The notes under the pieces: model-generated
What the model was told of the DNA's origin: nothing
Seen by the model: the letters and a program-made list of their open reading frames with translations, nothing else
The model's database searches: none
Shown here: one piece after another, positions 23,794 to 32,971 of the stretch
Position numbering within the stretch: position 1 is the first letter of the stretch
Layout of the letters: each line of letters opens with the position of its first letter
Assembly: GCA_964384945.1 (NCBI GenBank)
Contig: CAYLMK010000008.1
Span: 124,001 to 188,000 of the forward strand
Source of the DNA: S015-6 sp964384945
Lineage (GTDB): Bacteria; Desulfobacterota; DSWW01
Length of the DNA: 64,000 bases
Reading direction: 5' to 3'
Translations under genes and position numbers: made by a program

Positions 23794-26700
23794 TTCGTTT
23801 TGTCCGTTTCGTCTTTTTCGTGAGTTCGTTGACGGCAAGGGGCAGGACGGCGCCGCCCGCGATGACGGCCGCATCGAGGAGGCTGACGGCCGTCAGACCG
23901 AGAATACCCCGCAGGCCCGGGACCAGGAAGGTCAGGAGTTGCAGCCCGATGGAGGCGCCGAGGGCAAGGTTGAGATAGCGGTTGGGAGGGGGCCTGTCTT
24001 GCTCGAAGAACCTGTGCCGCTCCGAGCGGCAGCTCACGGCATGCAGAAGCTGCGCGACCGTGAGGGCCTGGAACGCCAGGGTTCCGGCACGAGCGCCCAT
24101 GCCGTAGCGGCTGAGCCCATAGCCGTAAGCCGCCAGCGTCGTGCCGCTGATGACGGCAGACTCGATGGCCATCCTCTTGAAGTCGGCGGAATCCAGGAGC
24201 GGCTTACCGGGATCTCGGGGAGGCTCTTCCAGCACATCCGTCTCCGGGGCCTCCATGGAAAGGGCCAGGCCCGGGAAGATGTCCGAAATGATGTTGATCC
24301 ATAGGAGCTGCATGGCGTTGATCGGAAACCCGATGCCTGCCGCCATGGCGGCGAACATGACCATGATCTCGCTCAGGTTGGTGGAGAGGAAGAAGTGAAC
24401 CGATTTGCGGATGTTGTTGTACGTGGTCCTGCCGTCCCTGAGGGCGACGATCAGGGTTTCCAGGTTGTCCTCTTCCAGGACCACGTCCGCCACCTCGCGG
24501 GCGATGTCGGTGCCGCTCCGGCCCATGGCGATGCCGATGTCGGCCGCCTTGAGCGCGGGGCCGTCGTTGATTCCGTCCCCTGTCATGGCCACGACCTTGC
24601 CGGTGGATTGAAGGGCCTGGACGATCATGAGCTTGTGGGACGGGCTGACCCGGGCATAGACCTGAACCCGCTTGGCCAGGGCCTTGAGGACATCAGACTC
24701 CACCGATCCGAGCTCCGAGGAGTCCAGGATCTCCAGGGGGTCTCCGCGGCTGAGATTCAGCTCCTGGGCTACCGCATGGGCCGTCGGGCTCTGATCGCCC
24801 GTGATCATGACCGTGTCGATGCCTGCCCTGTGGAAGACTTCGATGAGCTCGCCCACCCCCTCCCGGATCGGGTCCGCCATCCCGACGAGCCCGAGCCAGA
24901 CGAGCCCCTCTTGCGGGTCGGCGGCCGGCGTTTCCTCGAGCGCCGCGCAGGCGAAGGCCAGAACCCGCAGGGCCTGCCCGGCCATCCGCTCGTTTTCCGT
25001 CTCGATCGAGAGCCGGGTCTTCTCCGTCAGGCGGACCTTCTTGCCGTTCTTCATCTGCCACCTGCACATGGCCAGGACTTCCGGAGGGCTGCCTTTGACG
25101 GCGTACAGGCAGCCCTTTCCCGGCGCCTCGTGGAGCGTGCCCATGTAAAGGCGGTTCTCCGCGCGATGGCCGACCCGCAGCAGGGGGTGGGACCTGCGAA
25201 GCAGGGAGACATCGATGCCGCCCAGGGAGGTGAGCCGGACCAGCGCGCTTTCCGTGGGCGATCCTTTGAGGGCAACCTCCCCGTTCTTCTCGTTCGCCTT
25301 GATCCGGGTCTCGCTGCAGAGCGTGCAGACGTGAAGAAGCTGCTTCAGTTCCCCGATCGAGAGGGGATCCACGGGGGCTTCGTCGAGGAAGAAACCCCTG
25401 TCCCGGACCTCGATCCCTTTCCCCCCGGTATAGACCGCCTGGACGGCCATGCGGTTGCGCGTAATCGTGCCGGTCTTGTCCAGACACACGGTCTGCACCG
25501 CGCCGAGGGTCTCGACCGCCTGCAGTTGCCGGACCAGGACATGATGCTTTCTCATGTTCTTGACGCCCAGCGCGAAGGTGATCGTGGCTGCGGCCGGAAG
25601 GCCCTCCGGAACCGCTGCGGCAGCCAGTGAGACGGCCGTCCGGGCCATCTGGAGGAGGCCGTGTCCCCGGAGGAAGCCCATCAGGAAGACCACGCCGCAG
25701 ATGCCTGTCGCGATCAGGACGAGCTGGTCGCCGGTCCTTGCAAGCTGCATTTCGATGGGGGTCTTGGGGGACTTCGTTTCGTCGAGCAGCATCTGGAGGC
25801 GGCCGATTTCGGTGAACCGGCCCGTGGCGACCACCACGGCGCGGCCCTCCCCGCCGGTCACGAGCGTGCCCATGTAGGCCATGTTGTGCCGATCCCCGAG
25901 GGGGACGTCCTTGTTTCCGATCGGCTCGACCCGCTTGACGGCCGGCATGCTCTCGCCGGTCAGGGTGGACTCGTCCACACTCAGGTGGGAGGCCTCCAGG
26001 ATCCTGCAATCGGCCGGTATGTAGCTCCCGGGCTTGAGCACCAGGACATCCCCCGGCACAAGCTCCGCGGCGGAGACGGTGCGCTCGCGCCCATCCCGCA
26101 GGACCCTTGCCGAGGGCTGCACGAAGGTTTTCAGGGAGCGAATCGTCTTTTCCGCCTCCCGTTCGGTGAGGAACCCGATGAAGCCGTTGGCGACCACGAC
26201 GCCCAGGATCACGGCGGCGTCCACGACGCCGCCCGTGAAAAGGGAAAGGCCGGCCGCGGCGCCGAGAAGGGCCACGGGAAGAGAGGCGAACTGGCTCGCG
26301 AAGGCCTTCCAGGGCGAGCGGGGATCCGACTCCGGGATGGTATTCGGGCCGAACTCTTTGAGCCGGGCCGAGGCGGTCGTTTCCGGCAGCCCGGTTTCCC
26401 GGTATGCACCCAGGGAGCACAGAACCGAATCCGCATCCAGCACATGCCAGGGTTCCCCTTTCTGCTCCTCGGAGGCGAGCAGCCGTTTCGCCGCGGTCCG
26501 CCAGGCGGGCTCCTCGCGCGTGGGCGGAGGCAGGCTTGCCGGATGCGCCGCCTCTGCGCGGGGCCGGACCTCTTTCCTGGGGCCCTCCACGGTCGGCCCG
26601 GACCGGGTGAGCACGCGCTCGATCAGGGTCGCGATGGTCTCGTGGTCGTTGCCGGAATTGAAGAAGACGAGGACATTCCCCGTTAACGTGCTCGCCGACA

Positions 26701-26827
26701 CCCGGAGGATGTTCTTCTCCCGGGAAAGCTGGAACTCGAGGGCCTTCTTCAGGGCCTCGGATCGGTACAGCCCGTCGATCTTGTAGCGAGCCCTGCCGGG
26801 AACCTTTGTATGGATGGCCTGGATCAT
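23765..26827 (-). CDS. P2-like cation-transporting P-type ATPase with N-terminal HMA_2 domain
   Basis: 1020-residue inner-membrane pump. Residues 1-70 are an HMA_2 domain (IHTKVPGRARYKIDGL ... SASTLTGNVLVFF), then a cation-ATPase N domain, the A-domain TGES, the M4 motif PEGLPAAAT, the phosphorylation site DKTGTIT, the hinge TGDGINDGPALKAADIGIAMG and late M6 NIISDIFPGLALSMEAPETD. PEGL and the NxxSD motif place it nearer Ca2+/Mn2+-type P2 pumps than heavy-metal P1B pumps, despite the HMA domain. The start at 26827 follows GGAG. Third gene of DUF5132-HMA_2-ATPase-metK. The ion is not known; Ca2+, Mg2+ or Mn2+ are reasonable. Confidence 0.9.
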   Translation of the reverse strand: MIQAIHTKVPGRARYKIDGLYRSEALKKALEFQLSREKNILRVSASTLTGNVLVFFNSGNDHETIATLIERVLTRSGPTVEGPRKEVRPRAEAAHPASLPPPTREEPAWRTAAKRLLASEEQKGEPWHVLDADSVLCSLGAYRETGLPETTASARLKEFGPNTIPESDPRSPWKAFASQFASLPVALLGAAAGLSLFTGGVVDAAVILGVVVANGFIGFLTEREAEKTIRSLKTFVQPSARVLRDGRERTVSAAELVPGDVLVLKPGSYIPADCRILEASHLSVDESTLTGESMPAVKRVEPIGNKDVPLGDRHNMAYMGTLVTGGEGRAVVVATGRFTEIGRLQMLLDETKSPKTPIEMQLARTGDQLVLIATGICGVVFLMGFLRGHGLLQMARTAVSLAAAAVPEGLPAAATITFALGVKNMRKHHVLVRQLQAVETLGAVQTVCLDKTGTITRNRMAVQAVYTGGKGIEVRDRGFFLDEAPVDPLSIGELKQLLHVCTLCSETRIKANEKNGEVALKGSPTESALVRLTSLGGIDVSLLRRSHPLLRVGHRAENRLYMGTLHEAPGKGCLYAVKGSPPEVLAMCRWQMKNGKKVRLTEKTRLSIETENERMAGQALRVLAFACAALEETPAADPQEGLVWLGLVGMADPIREGVGELIEVFHRAGIDTVMITGDQSPTAHAVAQELNLSRGDPLEILDSSELGSVESDVLKALAKRVQVYARVSPSHKLMIVQALQSTGKVVAMTGDGINDGPALKAADIGIAMGRSGTDIAREVADVVLEEDNLETLIVALRDGRTTYNNIRKSVHFFLSTNLSEIMVMFAAMAAGIGFPINAMQLLWINIISDIFPGLALSMEAPETDVLEEPPRDPGKPLLDSADFKRMAIESAVISGTTLAAYGYGLSRYGMGARAGTLAFQALTVAQLLHAVSCRSERHRFFEQDRPPPNRYLNLALGASIGLQLLTFLVPGLRGILGLTAVSLLDAAVIAGGAVLPLAVNELTKKTKRTKRNENSIHDDL

Positions 26828-26870
26828 CCGAACTCCGGAACGGGGTGGACAGAAACCCTCAAGCCGCGCC

Positions 26871-27383
26871 CTAAAGGGCGGATTGATTCGGGCCGGCCTT
26901 GTCGACGAGTTGTTTGGTAAACACGCCGAAGGCGTACCAGAAGGATGTGTACCAGGGAGGCGCCGTGAAGTTGCCCCGCAGGATCTGGTGAATGCCTGTC
27001 CCCAGAAGGGCAAAGAAGATCAGGCCCGAAAGATTCAGGTTTCCGCCGGTGAGCTGATCCATTCCGTTCTGCAGGCCCTGCAGCGGTTTGACCGCCATGC
27101 CGGGCAGGTGGCCCGGGCGGTTTCCGTTGGGGTTCCCCGGGGCCTCGATCTTGAAGAGGCCCTTCTCCTGCCCAAATGTCCTGACGGCCTGCGCATCGAG
27201 GCCGTCCCCCAGAAGAAGGACGCTTCCCGTGACCTGATTGACCTCCACCGCTTCGACGCCTTCGTGCTCGGCGAGAACCTTCCGGAGCGTGGCGAAATAG
27301 GCCTCGTTCCCCCTCTCGGCAGGGATTCGTATGCGAAGCCGCTTCCGACTCTGATGGCTGACTCGCGCCTTGGGCAGGATCAC
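26871..27383 (-). CDS. HMA_2-domain membrane protein
   Basis: 170-residue protein with a GTG start at 27383 that overlaps the upstream TGA (GTGA), preceded by GAGGGGAAG. Residues ~12-65 (KRLRIRIPAERGNEAYFATLRKVLAEH ... VNQVTGSVLLLG) form an HMA_2-like domain without metal-binding cysteines. A Pro/Gly-rich linker is followed by a hydrophobic helix (LSGLIFFALLGTGIHQIL) and a second aromatic one (WYTSFWYAFGVFTKQLV). The gene ends 43 nt before the ATPase. It is probably an accessory subunit of the pump; no enzymatic motif is seen. Confidence 0.78.
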   Translation of the reverse strand: MILPKARVSHQSRKRLRIRIPAERGNEAYFATLRKVLAEHEGVEAVEVNQVTGSVLLLGDGLDAQAVRTFGQEKGLFKIEAPGNPNGNRPGHLPGMAVKPLQGLQNGMDQLTGGNLNLSGLIFFALLGTGIHQILRGNFTAPPWYTSFWYAFGVFTKQLVDKAGPNQSAL

Positions 27384-27664
27384 TTCTTCTTCCCCTCCGT
27401 AGCCGCCCCAGCCGCGGCGGCCGCCTTGTGTTCTTGAGCGAGTTCCGCCCTCGCTTCGGCGGCGAGGTCTTCGATGGTCTCCAGGGCCTCGGCCCCGATC
27501 ACTTTGGCTCTCTCGAAAACGATCAAGCCGCCCTTGATGGCGGATTTGATCACGGGCCGCGTGACCTTGGCGACCGCCGGGGAGACCAGCGGCGCCAGCA
27601 CGGCCGCTCCGACGCCCACGGCGAGGATGGTTCCCAGTTTCGAATCGATCTCGAGAATCGCCAT
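27380..27664 (-). CDS. DUF5132-like small membrane protein
   Basis: 94-residue protein starting at 27664 after GGAGGAAATC. A glycine/alanine/valine-rich hydrophobic N-terminus (LGTILAVGVGAAVLAPLVSPAV) leads into AKVTRPVIKSAIKGGLIVFERAK, typical of DUF5132, then a Glu/Ala-rich helix. DUF5132 genes commonly accompany HMA_2-type P-type ATPases, as here, where it opens the operon. Its function is unknown; a scaffold or regulator is a guess. Confidence 0.75.
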   Translation of the reverse strand: MAILEIDSKLGTILAVGVGAAVLAPLVSPAVAKVTRPVIKSAIKGGLIVFERAKVIGAEALETIEDLAAEARAELAQEHKAAAAAGAATEGKKK

Positions 27665-27778
27665 GATTTCCTCCGTTACGGGTGCGTGCGCTTTCTTTTC
27701 GAGTTGCCCTCTGCAGGAAAGGAGAGCGGAAGGCGGTCGAAGCGGTGCGGCAACCAGTACTTCTCCGTGCAACCTGAA

Positions 27779-27808
27779 AAAATACCGAAGGGGATGTTCC
27801 CAAGTCAA
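27779..27808 (-). promoter_or_regulatory. Promoter of the DUF5132-HMA_2-ATPase-metK operon
   Basis: Minus-strand TTGACT (27808-27803), an 18-bp spacer and TATTTT (27784-27779), about 115 nt before the DUF5132 start. The Pho-box-like array lies some 38 bp upstream of its -35. Confidence 0.55.
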
Positions 27809-27845
27809 CCAATATTCTTCGGCTCGCCGTCGACACGGCGGATTT

Positions 27846-27886
27846 GTTAAGAGTCCGTTAAGTAATAACGACAATATTGTTAAGAC
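27846..27886 (-). promoter_or_regulatory. Pho-box-like array between divergent ATPase units
   Basis: Read on the minus strand, half-sites GTCTTAAC, ATTGTCGT, TACTTAAC and CTCTTAAC follow at 11-bp steps (plus-strand 27879, 27868, 27857, 27846). Three of four match NNCTTAAC exactly. A palindrome ACAATATTGT lies at 27871-27880. The array may serve either or both divergent ATPase units. Confidence 0.65.
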
Positions 27887-27953
27887 CGGTTGTCCGTACC
27901 CGCCGCGACAGGGAATGGAAACAATAGTGCCGTCAAGGGATTCCTTTTCCTTC

Positions 27954-27983
27954 TTGTGGCGGAGGTCCGTTGTGGGCTAGAAT
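27954..27983 (+). promoter_or_regulatory. Possible promoter of the P1B-type ATPase
   Basis: TTGTGG (27954-27959), an 18-bp spacer and TAGAAT (27978-27983), 36 bp before the ATG. The -35 is weak, which would suit activation. Confidence 0.4.
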
Positions 27984-28019
27984 AGTGCTATTGCCCCCTG
28001 AAGGAGCCCCTGTCGATTT

Positions 28020-30278
28020 ATGAGGCAACCCGCCGTAGGACTCTGTGTCTGTCACGCGATGCCGGGCCGGGTGCGCGTCAAGATCCCTTCGATCCGGAGG
28101 GCGACCGGACTGGCAGGCGAACTGAAGGATCGGCTCGCGAGGATGGAGGCGGTGGTGAACTGCGAGGTTCGCCCCCTGACCGGATCCGTGATCCTGCTCT
28201 TCGACCCCGGAAGAGTGAAGGCCCGCGAGCTCGTCGAGAAAGTCCGGGACATCCTTTCGCATGGGGAAGACGGCCCCTGCGGACTCCCCGGCGGCTGTCC
28301 GGCGCCGGAGGCCTCGGGCAGCGAAGCGGTTTCCGCCCGGAGAGGCCCGGAATCGAGGTACCTTCTCGGCGCCAAGATCCACGCGGCGGCCCTGACGGGC
28401 GGGATGGGCTTCGTGCTCGTCCGGAGGTTCCTCTTCCGGCTGCCGGTCTCGCAGCAGCCCCTCAGCTTCACCGGCGTGTTGGCATCCGCGGGGGCCGTCC
28501 CGCTGGTGTTCCGGGCCTGGAAGGACCTGAGAGGGGGAAAGCGGGCAGGGCTCTTCCCGTTCCTGACGGCGGCATGCGGGCTCGCCATTGCCCTTGGGGA
28601 GGCCCTGACCGCCCTGGAGATTGTCTGGGTGCTGGGGATCGGCATGCTGCTCGAGGAGGTTGTGGCGGAGCGGGCTCGACGCGGTATTCGTGAGATTCTG
28701 CAGGTGGGCGGGGAGAACGCCTTTGTCCTCGAAGAGGGAAAAGAGATCGAAAGACCGGCCTCCGACCTGCGCGTGGGGGACCGCGTCGTGGTCCGGGCGG
28801 GTTGGAAGATCCCGGTCGATGGAGCGGTTCTCGAAGGCGAGGCCCTGGTGGACGAGTCTACGATCACCGGGAGATCCGAGCCGCAGATCCGCCTGCCCAG
28901 CGACTGGGTCTACGCAGGCACCCGGGTCGAACAGGGGTTTTTCATCCTGCGGGCGGACAAGATCGGGGAGCAGACCTATCTGAGCCGTATGGTTCATCGG
29001 GTCGAGGAGTCGCTCGAGAGGCCGGCGGAGATCGAAAAGAGGGCCGATGTGCTGGCGGTCCGTCTGATGCGGCTGGGGACCGTGGCCACGGTCGCCACAT
29101 TTCTCCTCACCCGGAACCTGACGCGCTGCTTCTCCGTCATGCTCGTCATGGCCTGCCCCTGCGCCACCGTGCTTGCGGCCTCCACCGCGGTGGCCGCGGC
29201 GATCGCCAACGGCGCCCGCAGGAGGATCCTGATTAAGGGCGGCTCCTATCTGGAAGAGGTCCAGAGGGTCGACTGTGTCTGCTTCGACAAGACCGGAACG
29301 ATCACCTCGGGCACGCCTCGTGTGGTCGAGGTGATCCCGCGCAGCGCCCGCCAGGATCCGGATCGCATCCTCGCCATGGCCGCCGTGGCGGAATCGAAGA
29401 GCGAACATCCGCTGGCCGGGGCCCTGGTGGAAGAGGCCAGGAACCGCGGTGCTTCCTTTGCCCAGGACCCGGTTTGCGAGACCTTCCTCGGCCGGGGGGT
29501 GCGGGCGAGGTTGGGCAAAGAGGTCGTCCTGGTGGGCAGCGAGGCCTTCGTGGCTTCCGAAGGGGTGAATGCCGGGTATTTCAAGGCCAGGGCCCGGGAG
29601 CAAATGGAGGCGGGCCGGACGGTTCTTTACGTAGCGCGGAACGGGAGGATGCAGGGCATCGTCGCCCTGGCCGACAAGGTCCGAGCCGGGGCGGCGGGTG
29701 TGATCGAGTGGCTCCGCGCCGACGGCGTCAAACAGTTCCACCTCCTCAGCGGCGATGCGGAGCCGATCGTCCGGTCGATCCACGAGGAGCTCGGTTTCGA
29801 CGGCTACCGGGCCGGCCTGCTGCCGGAAGACAAGGCCCGGACGATCGCCGGCCTGGTTGCCGAAGGCAGGCGGGTTCTGATGGTCGGCGACGGCGTCAAC
29901 GATGCCCTGGCCCTGGCCGAGGCGACGCTGGGGGTCGCGGTGGGAGCGGGGGGTTCGGAGGCGGCGATCGAGTCCGCGGACATCGCGCTCGCGGCCGGCG
30001 ACCTCGAGGACCTGGTCGCCCTGAGACTGCTGAGCCGCCAGGCCCTTCGGACCATCGAGCAGAACTTCTGGCTGGCAAGCGCCACCAACATCGCGGGGAT
30101 CTTGCTCGGGGCGATGGGATGGCTGCCTCCGGTCCTTGCGGGCACTCTGCATATCGGCCACACCCTGGGAATCATGCTCAATTCGAGCCGGCTTGTCGCG
30201 TGGAAGCCGGCCGGCCTGCTGCTGCGGTCGGGTGGGCCCGGCGCCGAAGACGCCCGGTCCCCTGGAAAGGAAGCCTAG
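28020..30278 (+). CDS. P1B-type heavy-metal P-type ATPase with HMA_2 domain
   Basis: 752-residue metal-exporting ATPase. Residues ~14-75 are an HMA_2 domain (MPGRVRVKIPSIRRATG ... TGSVILLFDP). The channel motif MACPCATVLA (CPC), DKTGTITSGTP, SEHPLAGA and GDGVNDALALAEATLGVAVG mark the P1B class. The A-domain motif reads TITGRSEP, so the Glu of TGE that normally drives dephosphorylation is Arg. The C-terminus has HTLGIMLNSSRL, seen in the HMA_2-type branch. GAAGGAG lies 13 nt before the ATG. It is divergent from the other ATPase operon. The metal is not assignable; the branch includes Mn-, Zn- and Cu-type pumps. Confidence 0.88.
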   Translation: MRQPAVGLCVCHAMPGRVRVKIPSIRRATGLAGELKDRLARMEAVVNCEVRPLTGSVILLFDPGRVKARELVEKVRDILSHGEDGPCGLPGGCPAPEASGSEAVSARRGPESRYLLGAKIHAAALTGGMGFVLVRRFLFRLPVSQQPLSFTGVLASAGAVPLVFRAWKDLRGGKRAGLFPFLTAACGLAIALGEALTALEIVWVLGIGMLLEEVVAERARRGIREILQVGGENAFVLEEGKEIERPASDLRVGDRVVVRAGWKIPVDGAVLEGEALVDESTITGRSEPQIRLPSDWVYAGTRVEQGFFILRADKIGEQTYLSRMVHRVEESLERPAEIEKRADVLAVRLMRLGTVATVATFLLTRNLTRCFSVMLVMACPCATVLAASTAVAAAIANGARRRILIKGGSYLEEVQRVDCVCFDKTGTITSGTPRVVEVIPRSARQDPDRILAMAAVAESKSEHPLAGALVEEARNRGASFAQDPVCETFLGRGVRARLGKEVVLVGSEAFVASEGVNAGYFKARAREQMEAGRTVLYVARNGRMQGIVALADKVRAGAAGVIEWLRADGVKQFHLLSGDAEPIVRSIHEELGFDGYRAGLLPEDKARTIAGLVAEGRRVLMVGDGVNDALALAEATLGVAVGAGGSEAAIESADIALAAGDLEDLVALRLLSRQALRTIEQNFWLASATNIAGILLGAMGWLPPVLAGTLHIGHTLGIMLNSSRLVAWKPAGLLLRSGGPGAEDARSPGKEA

Positions 30279-30333
30279 CGCAACCCTTTCTCGCAGCCGC
30301 ATCCATGGAAGCGGGGCTGGCGGGAAAACGTTC

Positions 30334-30363
30334 TTGATAGATTTGGCTTATATCCGTTATAGT
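30334..30363 (+). promoter_or_regulatory. Promoter of the GH38/57-like lipoprotein
   Basis: TTGATA (30334-30339), an 18-bp spacer and TATAGT (30358-30363), about 100 nt before the ATG in an otherwise empty 186-bp gap. Confidence 0.6.
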
Positions 30364-30464
30364 CTGTTTATTACGCAGGCTCAGGCAGCGCTTCGGACAG
30401 AGCCTCCCGCCGTAAGTGTCCGCCGGGAAACATCCAACTCCCTCGCCGGCCCAGGAGTGAGATC

Positions 30465-32906
30465 ATGACGAAGACAAGACGAAGGTTCTCCGCGCTGTTC
30501 CTCTTCCTCCTGTGCGCATCCTTCGCCCTCGGGTGCGAATACCAGCCCGTCTATTTTTCCTTCGGCCAGCACGTCGACTTCTATCACTCCTACCGCGGGG
30601 ACACGCCGGACGAGGACGGCTTCGGCATGGACATCCGGATCATCTCCGACACGCTGGACTTTCTGGAAAACTATCCCATGGTCAAGATGAGCTGGGAATT
30701 CGACAGCTGGCAGACCCTGGAACAGAGGCTCCCGGTGTACGCGCCCGAGCTGTTCGACCGCATCAAGGCCCGGATCGACGAGAAAGACGAGGTGCGGTTC
30801 CAGAGCTGGAGCGGGAGCGTGGTAAGCGCTCAGAACCCGGAGGAATTCGAGGCCAGCATCCAGTGGCAGCGGCAGAACCTCATGACGCACTTCGGCAAGG
30901 TGGAGAACGGGGTCTATCCGCAGGAGATGATGCACACCCCCTCCCTGATCAAGGCTTACGGCGAACTCGGCATCGAGTGGGTGAGCCTATTCTACAGCGC
31001 CTGCTCCTTTACAGCCTTCCGTAACGAGGTCCTCTTGAACGGGGAGGAACTTTACAATCCCCTCTGGCTGGAGACCCCGGAAGGGGACGCACGGATGATC
31101 GTGCTGCCCACCTACCATCACGCCGACGTGGCCGACTTCCTGGGCATGGTGAGCTGGGCGAAGCGGGTGGGCTCGCGCGCGGAGGGTGACTCGCTGATCT
31201 TCATCGACTTCGATGCCGACGGATCCTCCTGGCCGCTGATATGGAAGCTCTTCCTTCCGAACCTGGTCAAGCGTCCCTTTGTCCGGTTCTGTACGCCCGG
31301 AGAGTACATCGCCGGCCACGAGCCTGTCGGCACGATCGTTCTCCGCCGTGACCAGGCGGACGGCGTTTTCGACGGATACGGCTCCTGGGCCGAGAAGCCC
31401 ATCAACCACGAACTCTGGACGGCAGTCGAGGCAAGCCGGCTCGGGGAGAGCAGGGCCCGGTTCCTCATGGGCCGGTTCGGCTTGGCGGACCCGAGCGCCT
31501 CCGCCCTGCTCGAGGAGAACTTCCGCTGGCGCCTGCAGGCGATGAAGACGACCCACTACGGCCTGGCCACCCCCCGGCTGCATCCGGACCGGGTCGCAGC
31601 GGTCCGAACCCATGAGGCGGAACTTTACGGCCTGTCGGGCCAGGCCCTCTCGCTCCTGGAGGCGTCTGCGGAGACGCAGATTCGGGCCCTCGTGGGCGCC
31701 GCGCCGTCCCTTTCCTTTCCCGGGACGAGCCGGCCGTACTATGTCTGCCGGCCCCAGGGGCCGGGCGGACCTTCCCTGGTGCGCATCCCCGTGGAATACG
31801 CCGAGGGCTGGGCCTCTCCGGGAAGCATCCGTGTCTTCCGGAACGATGAGGAAGTCCCGAGCGCCCTGCTCGACCTGGCCGCCCACCCGGACGGGTCCGT
31901 GAGGCGGGCCACCGTCGTCTTCGCCGCGTCCCTGGATGCCGGGCAGGAGGCCGTCTACTGGATCAGCCGGAGCGGGGACGCCGGGATTCCGGAGCCGGAA
32001 TACGGCCTGATCGCCCCGGCCGACGACGGCCTGCTCGACAACGGGCTCGTCTCCATCGCCTTTGACCTGGACGGCTGGCCGGTCTCGCTTCGGCGCGAGG
32101 GACACGAGTTCGCGGCGGGCCGGCTGCTCGTCCCGGGAGTGACCTTTCAGGGCGGTCCGGCAGGTCCGGGGCGGCTGGAGAGGATAGATGATTCCGGGTC
32201 GGTGCGCGAGCGGGGATTCCTGGCCCACCGAACGGCGAACGGTCCGTACCAGGTCTGGTGCGGCGGCCAAGCCCTCGACGGGTCGGTGTACTATCGGTTC
32301 CGCGTCTTTGCCGGGCTGCCTTTCGTGGAAATTCAGGCGGAGTCGATCTATCCGGGTCTGGACGACGCCTGCGCCGAGGACCTGACCGAGGCGTATCCGC
32401 TCGGGATCTCGCCGGCCCTGTCGTCCGACCGGCTCAAGGTCTGGAAGCACAACTACTTCGATTACACGGGTTCGTACGAGATCACCCGGCCCGCCGATTC
32501 GATCAACAACCACGTGACGGCATCGTGGATGGCCGTGACGGACGGATCGCTCGGGCTCCTGGTGGCCTACCGGGCCGACGAACAGGCAGGCATGGCCTTC
32601 TGCCCCCTCAAGGTGAGGTACGATGCCTTTGGGCGGCTCGAGCCCGTGCTCAATCCCTTCGGGACCTTCTGGGGGGCCTTGCCGGATCATGACGCGGCTC
32701 GAACCGGCGGGGTCGGGCTTGGCGAGACGATGACCGTGCTCCTGGGCGAACATGTGCGGACCTCCGGGCCCGCCTACGCCGGGACGATATCGCGTTTTTC
32801 CGTGGTCCTGATGCCTTACGGGGGCGATGCGCCTCCCGAGGAGAGCCAGGAAAGGGCCGAGGCCTACTCCTATCCTCCCCACGTCATCGCCCTTCCCGAG
32901 TCCTGA
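30465..32906 (+). CDS. Lipoprotein with GH38/57-like glycosidase domain
   Basis: 813-residue protein. The lipobox FALGC gives a mature N-terminal Cys near residue 24, so it is anchored on the cell envelope. The N-terminal ~340 residues (SFGQHVDFYHSYRGDTPDEDG, IISDTLDFLENYPMVKMSWEFDSW, a QEMMHTPSLIKAYGELGIEW helix) resemble the seven-stranded barrel of GH38/GH57 enzymes, and the C-terminal half is all-beta like the mannosidase C-domain. The HDxGW-type signature is not intact, so catalytic residues are uncertain. AGGAG precedes the ATG. It stands alone with its own promoter. The substrate, possibly a surface or extracellular glycan, is inference. Confidence 0.65.
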   Translation: MTKTRRRFSALFLFLLCASFALGCEYQPVYFSFGQHVDFYHSYRGDTPDEDGFGMDIRIISDTLDFLENYPMVKMSWEFDSWQTLEQRLPVYAPELFDRIKARIDEKDEVRFQSWSGSVVSAQNPEEFEASIQWQRQNLMTHFGKVENGVYPQEMMHTPSLIKAYGELGIEWVSLFYSACSFTAFRNEVLLNGEELYNPLWLETPEGDARMIVLPTYHHADVADFLGMVSWAKRVGSRAEGDSLIFIDFDADGSSWPLIWKLFLPNLVKRPFVRFCTPGEYIAGHEPVGTIVLRRDQADGVFDGYGSWAEKPINHELWTAVEASRLGESRARFLMGRFGLADPSASALLEENFRWRLQAMKTTHYGLATPRLHPDRVAAVRTHEAELYGLSGQALSLLEASAETQIRALVGAAPSLSFPGTSRPYYVCRPQGPGGPSLVRIPVEYAEGWASPGSIRVFRNDEEVPSALLDLAAHPDGSVRRATVVFAASLDAGQEAVYWISRSGDAGIPEPEYGLIAPADDGLLDNGLVSIAFDLDGWPVSLRREGHEFAAGRLLVPGVTFQGGPAGPGRLERIDDSGSVRERGFLAHRTANGPYQVWCGGQALDGSVYYRFRVFAGLPFVEIQAESIYPGLDDACAEDLTEAYPLGISPALSSDRLKVWKHNYFDYTGSYEITRPADSINNHVTASWMAVTDGSLGLLVAYRADEQAGMAFCPLKVRYDAFGRLEPVLNPFGTFWGALPDHDAARTGGVGLGETMTVLLGEHVRTSGPAYAGTISRFSVVLMPYGGDAPPEESQERAEAYSYPPHVIALPES

Positions 32907-32971
32907 GGGCGACCCTGTCCCAGCGCGCCGGGCGAACAGGTCTGCCCATTCCTGCAGGCCCTGCGCGGGCA

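Noticed and set aside
30331..30352. CTTGAT and CTTATA as a Pho-box pair before the GH38/57-like gene
   Set aside because: Their spacing is 14 bp, not 11, and the bases coincide with a good sigma70 promoter.
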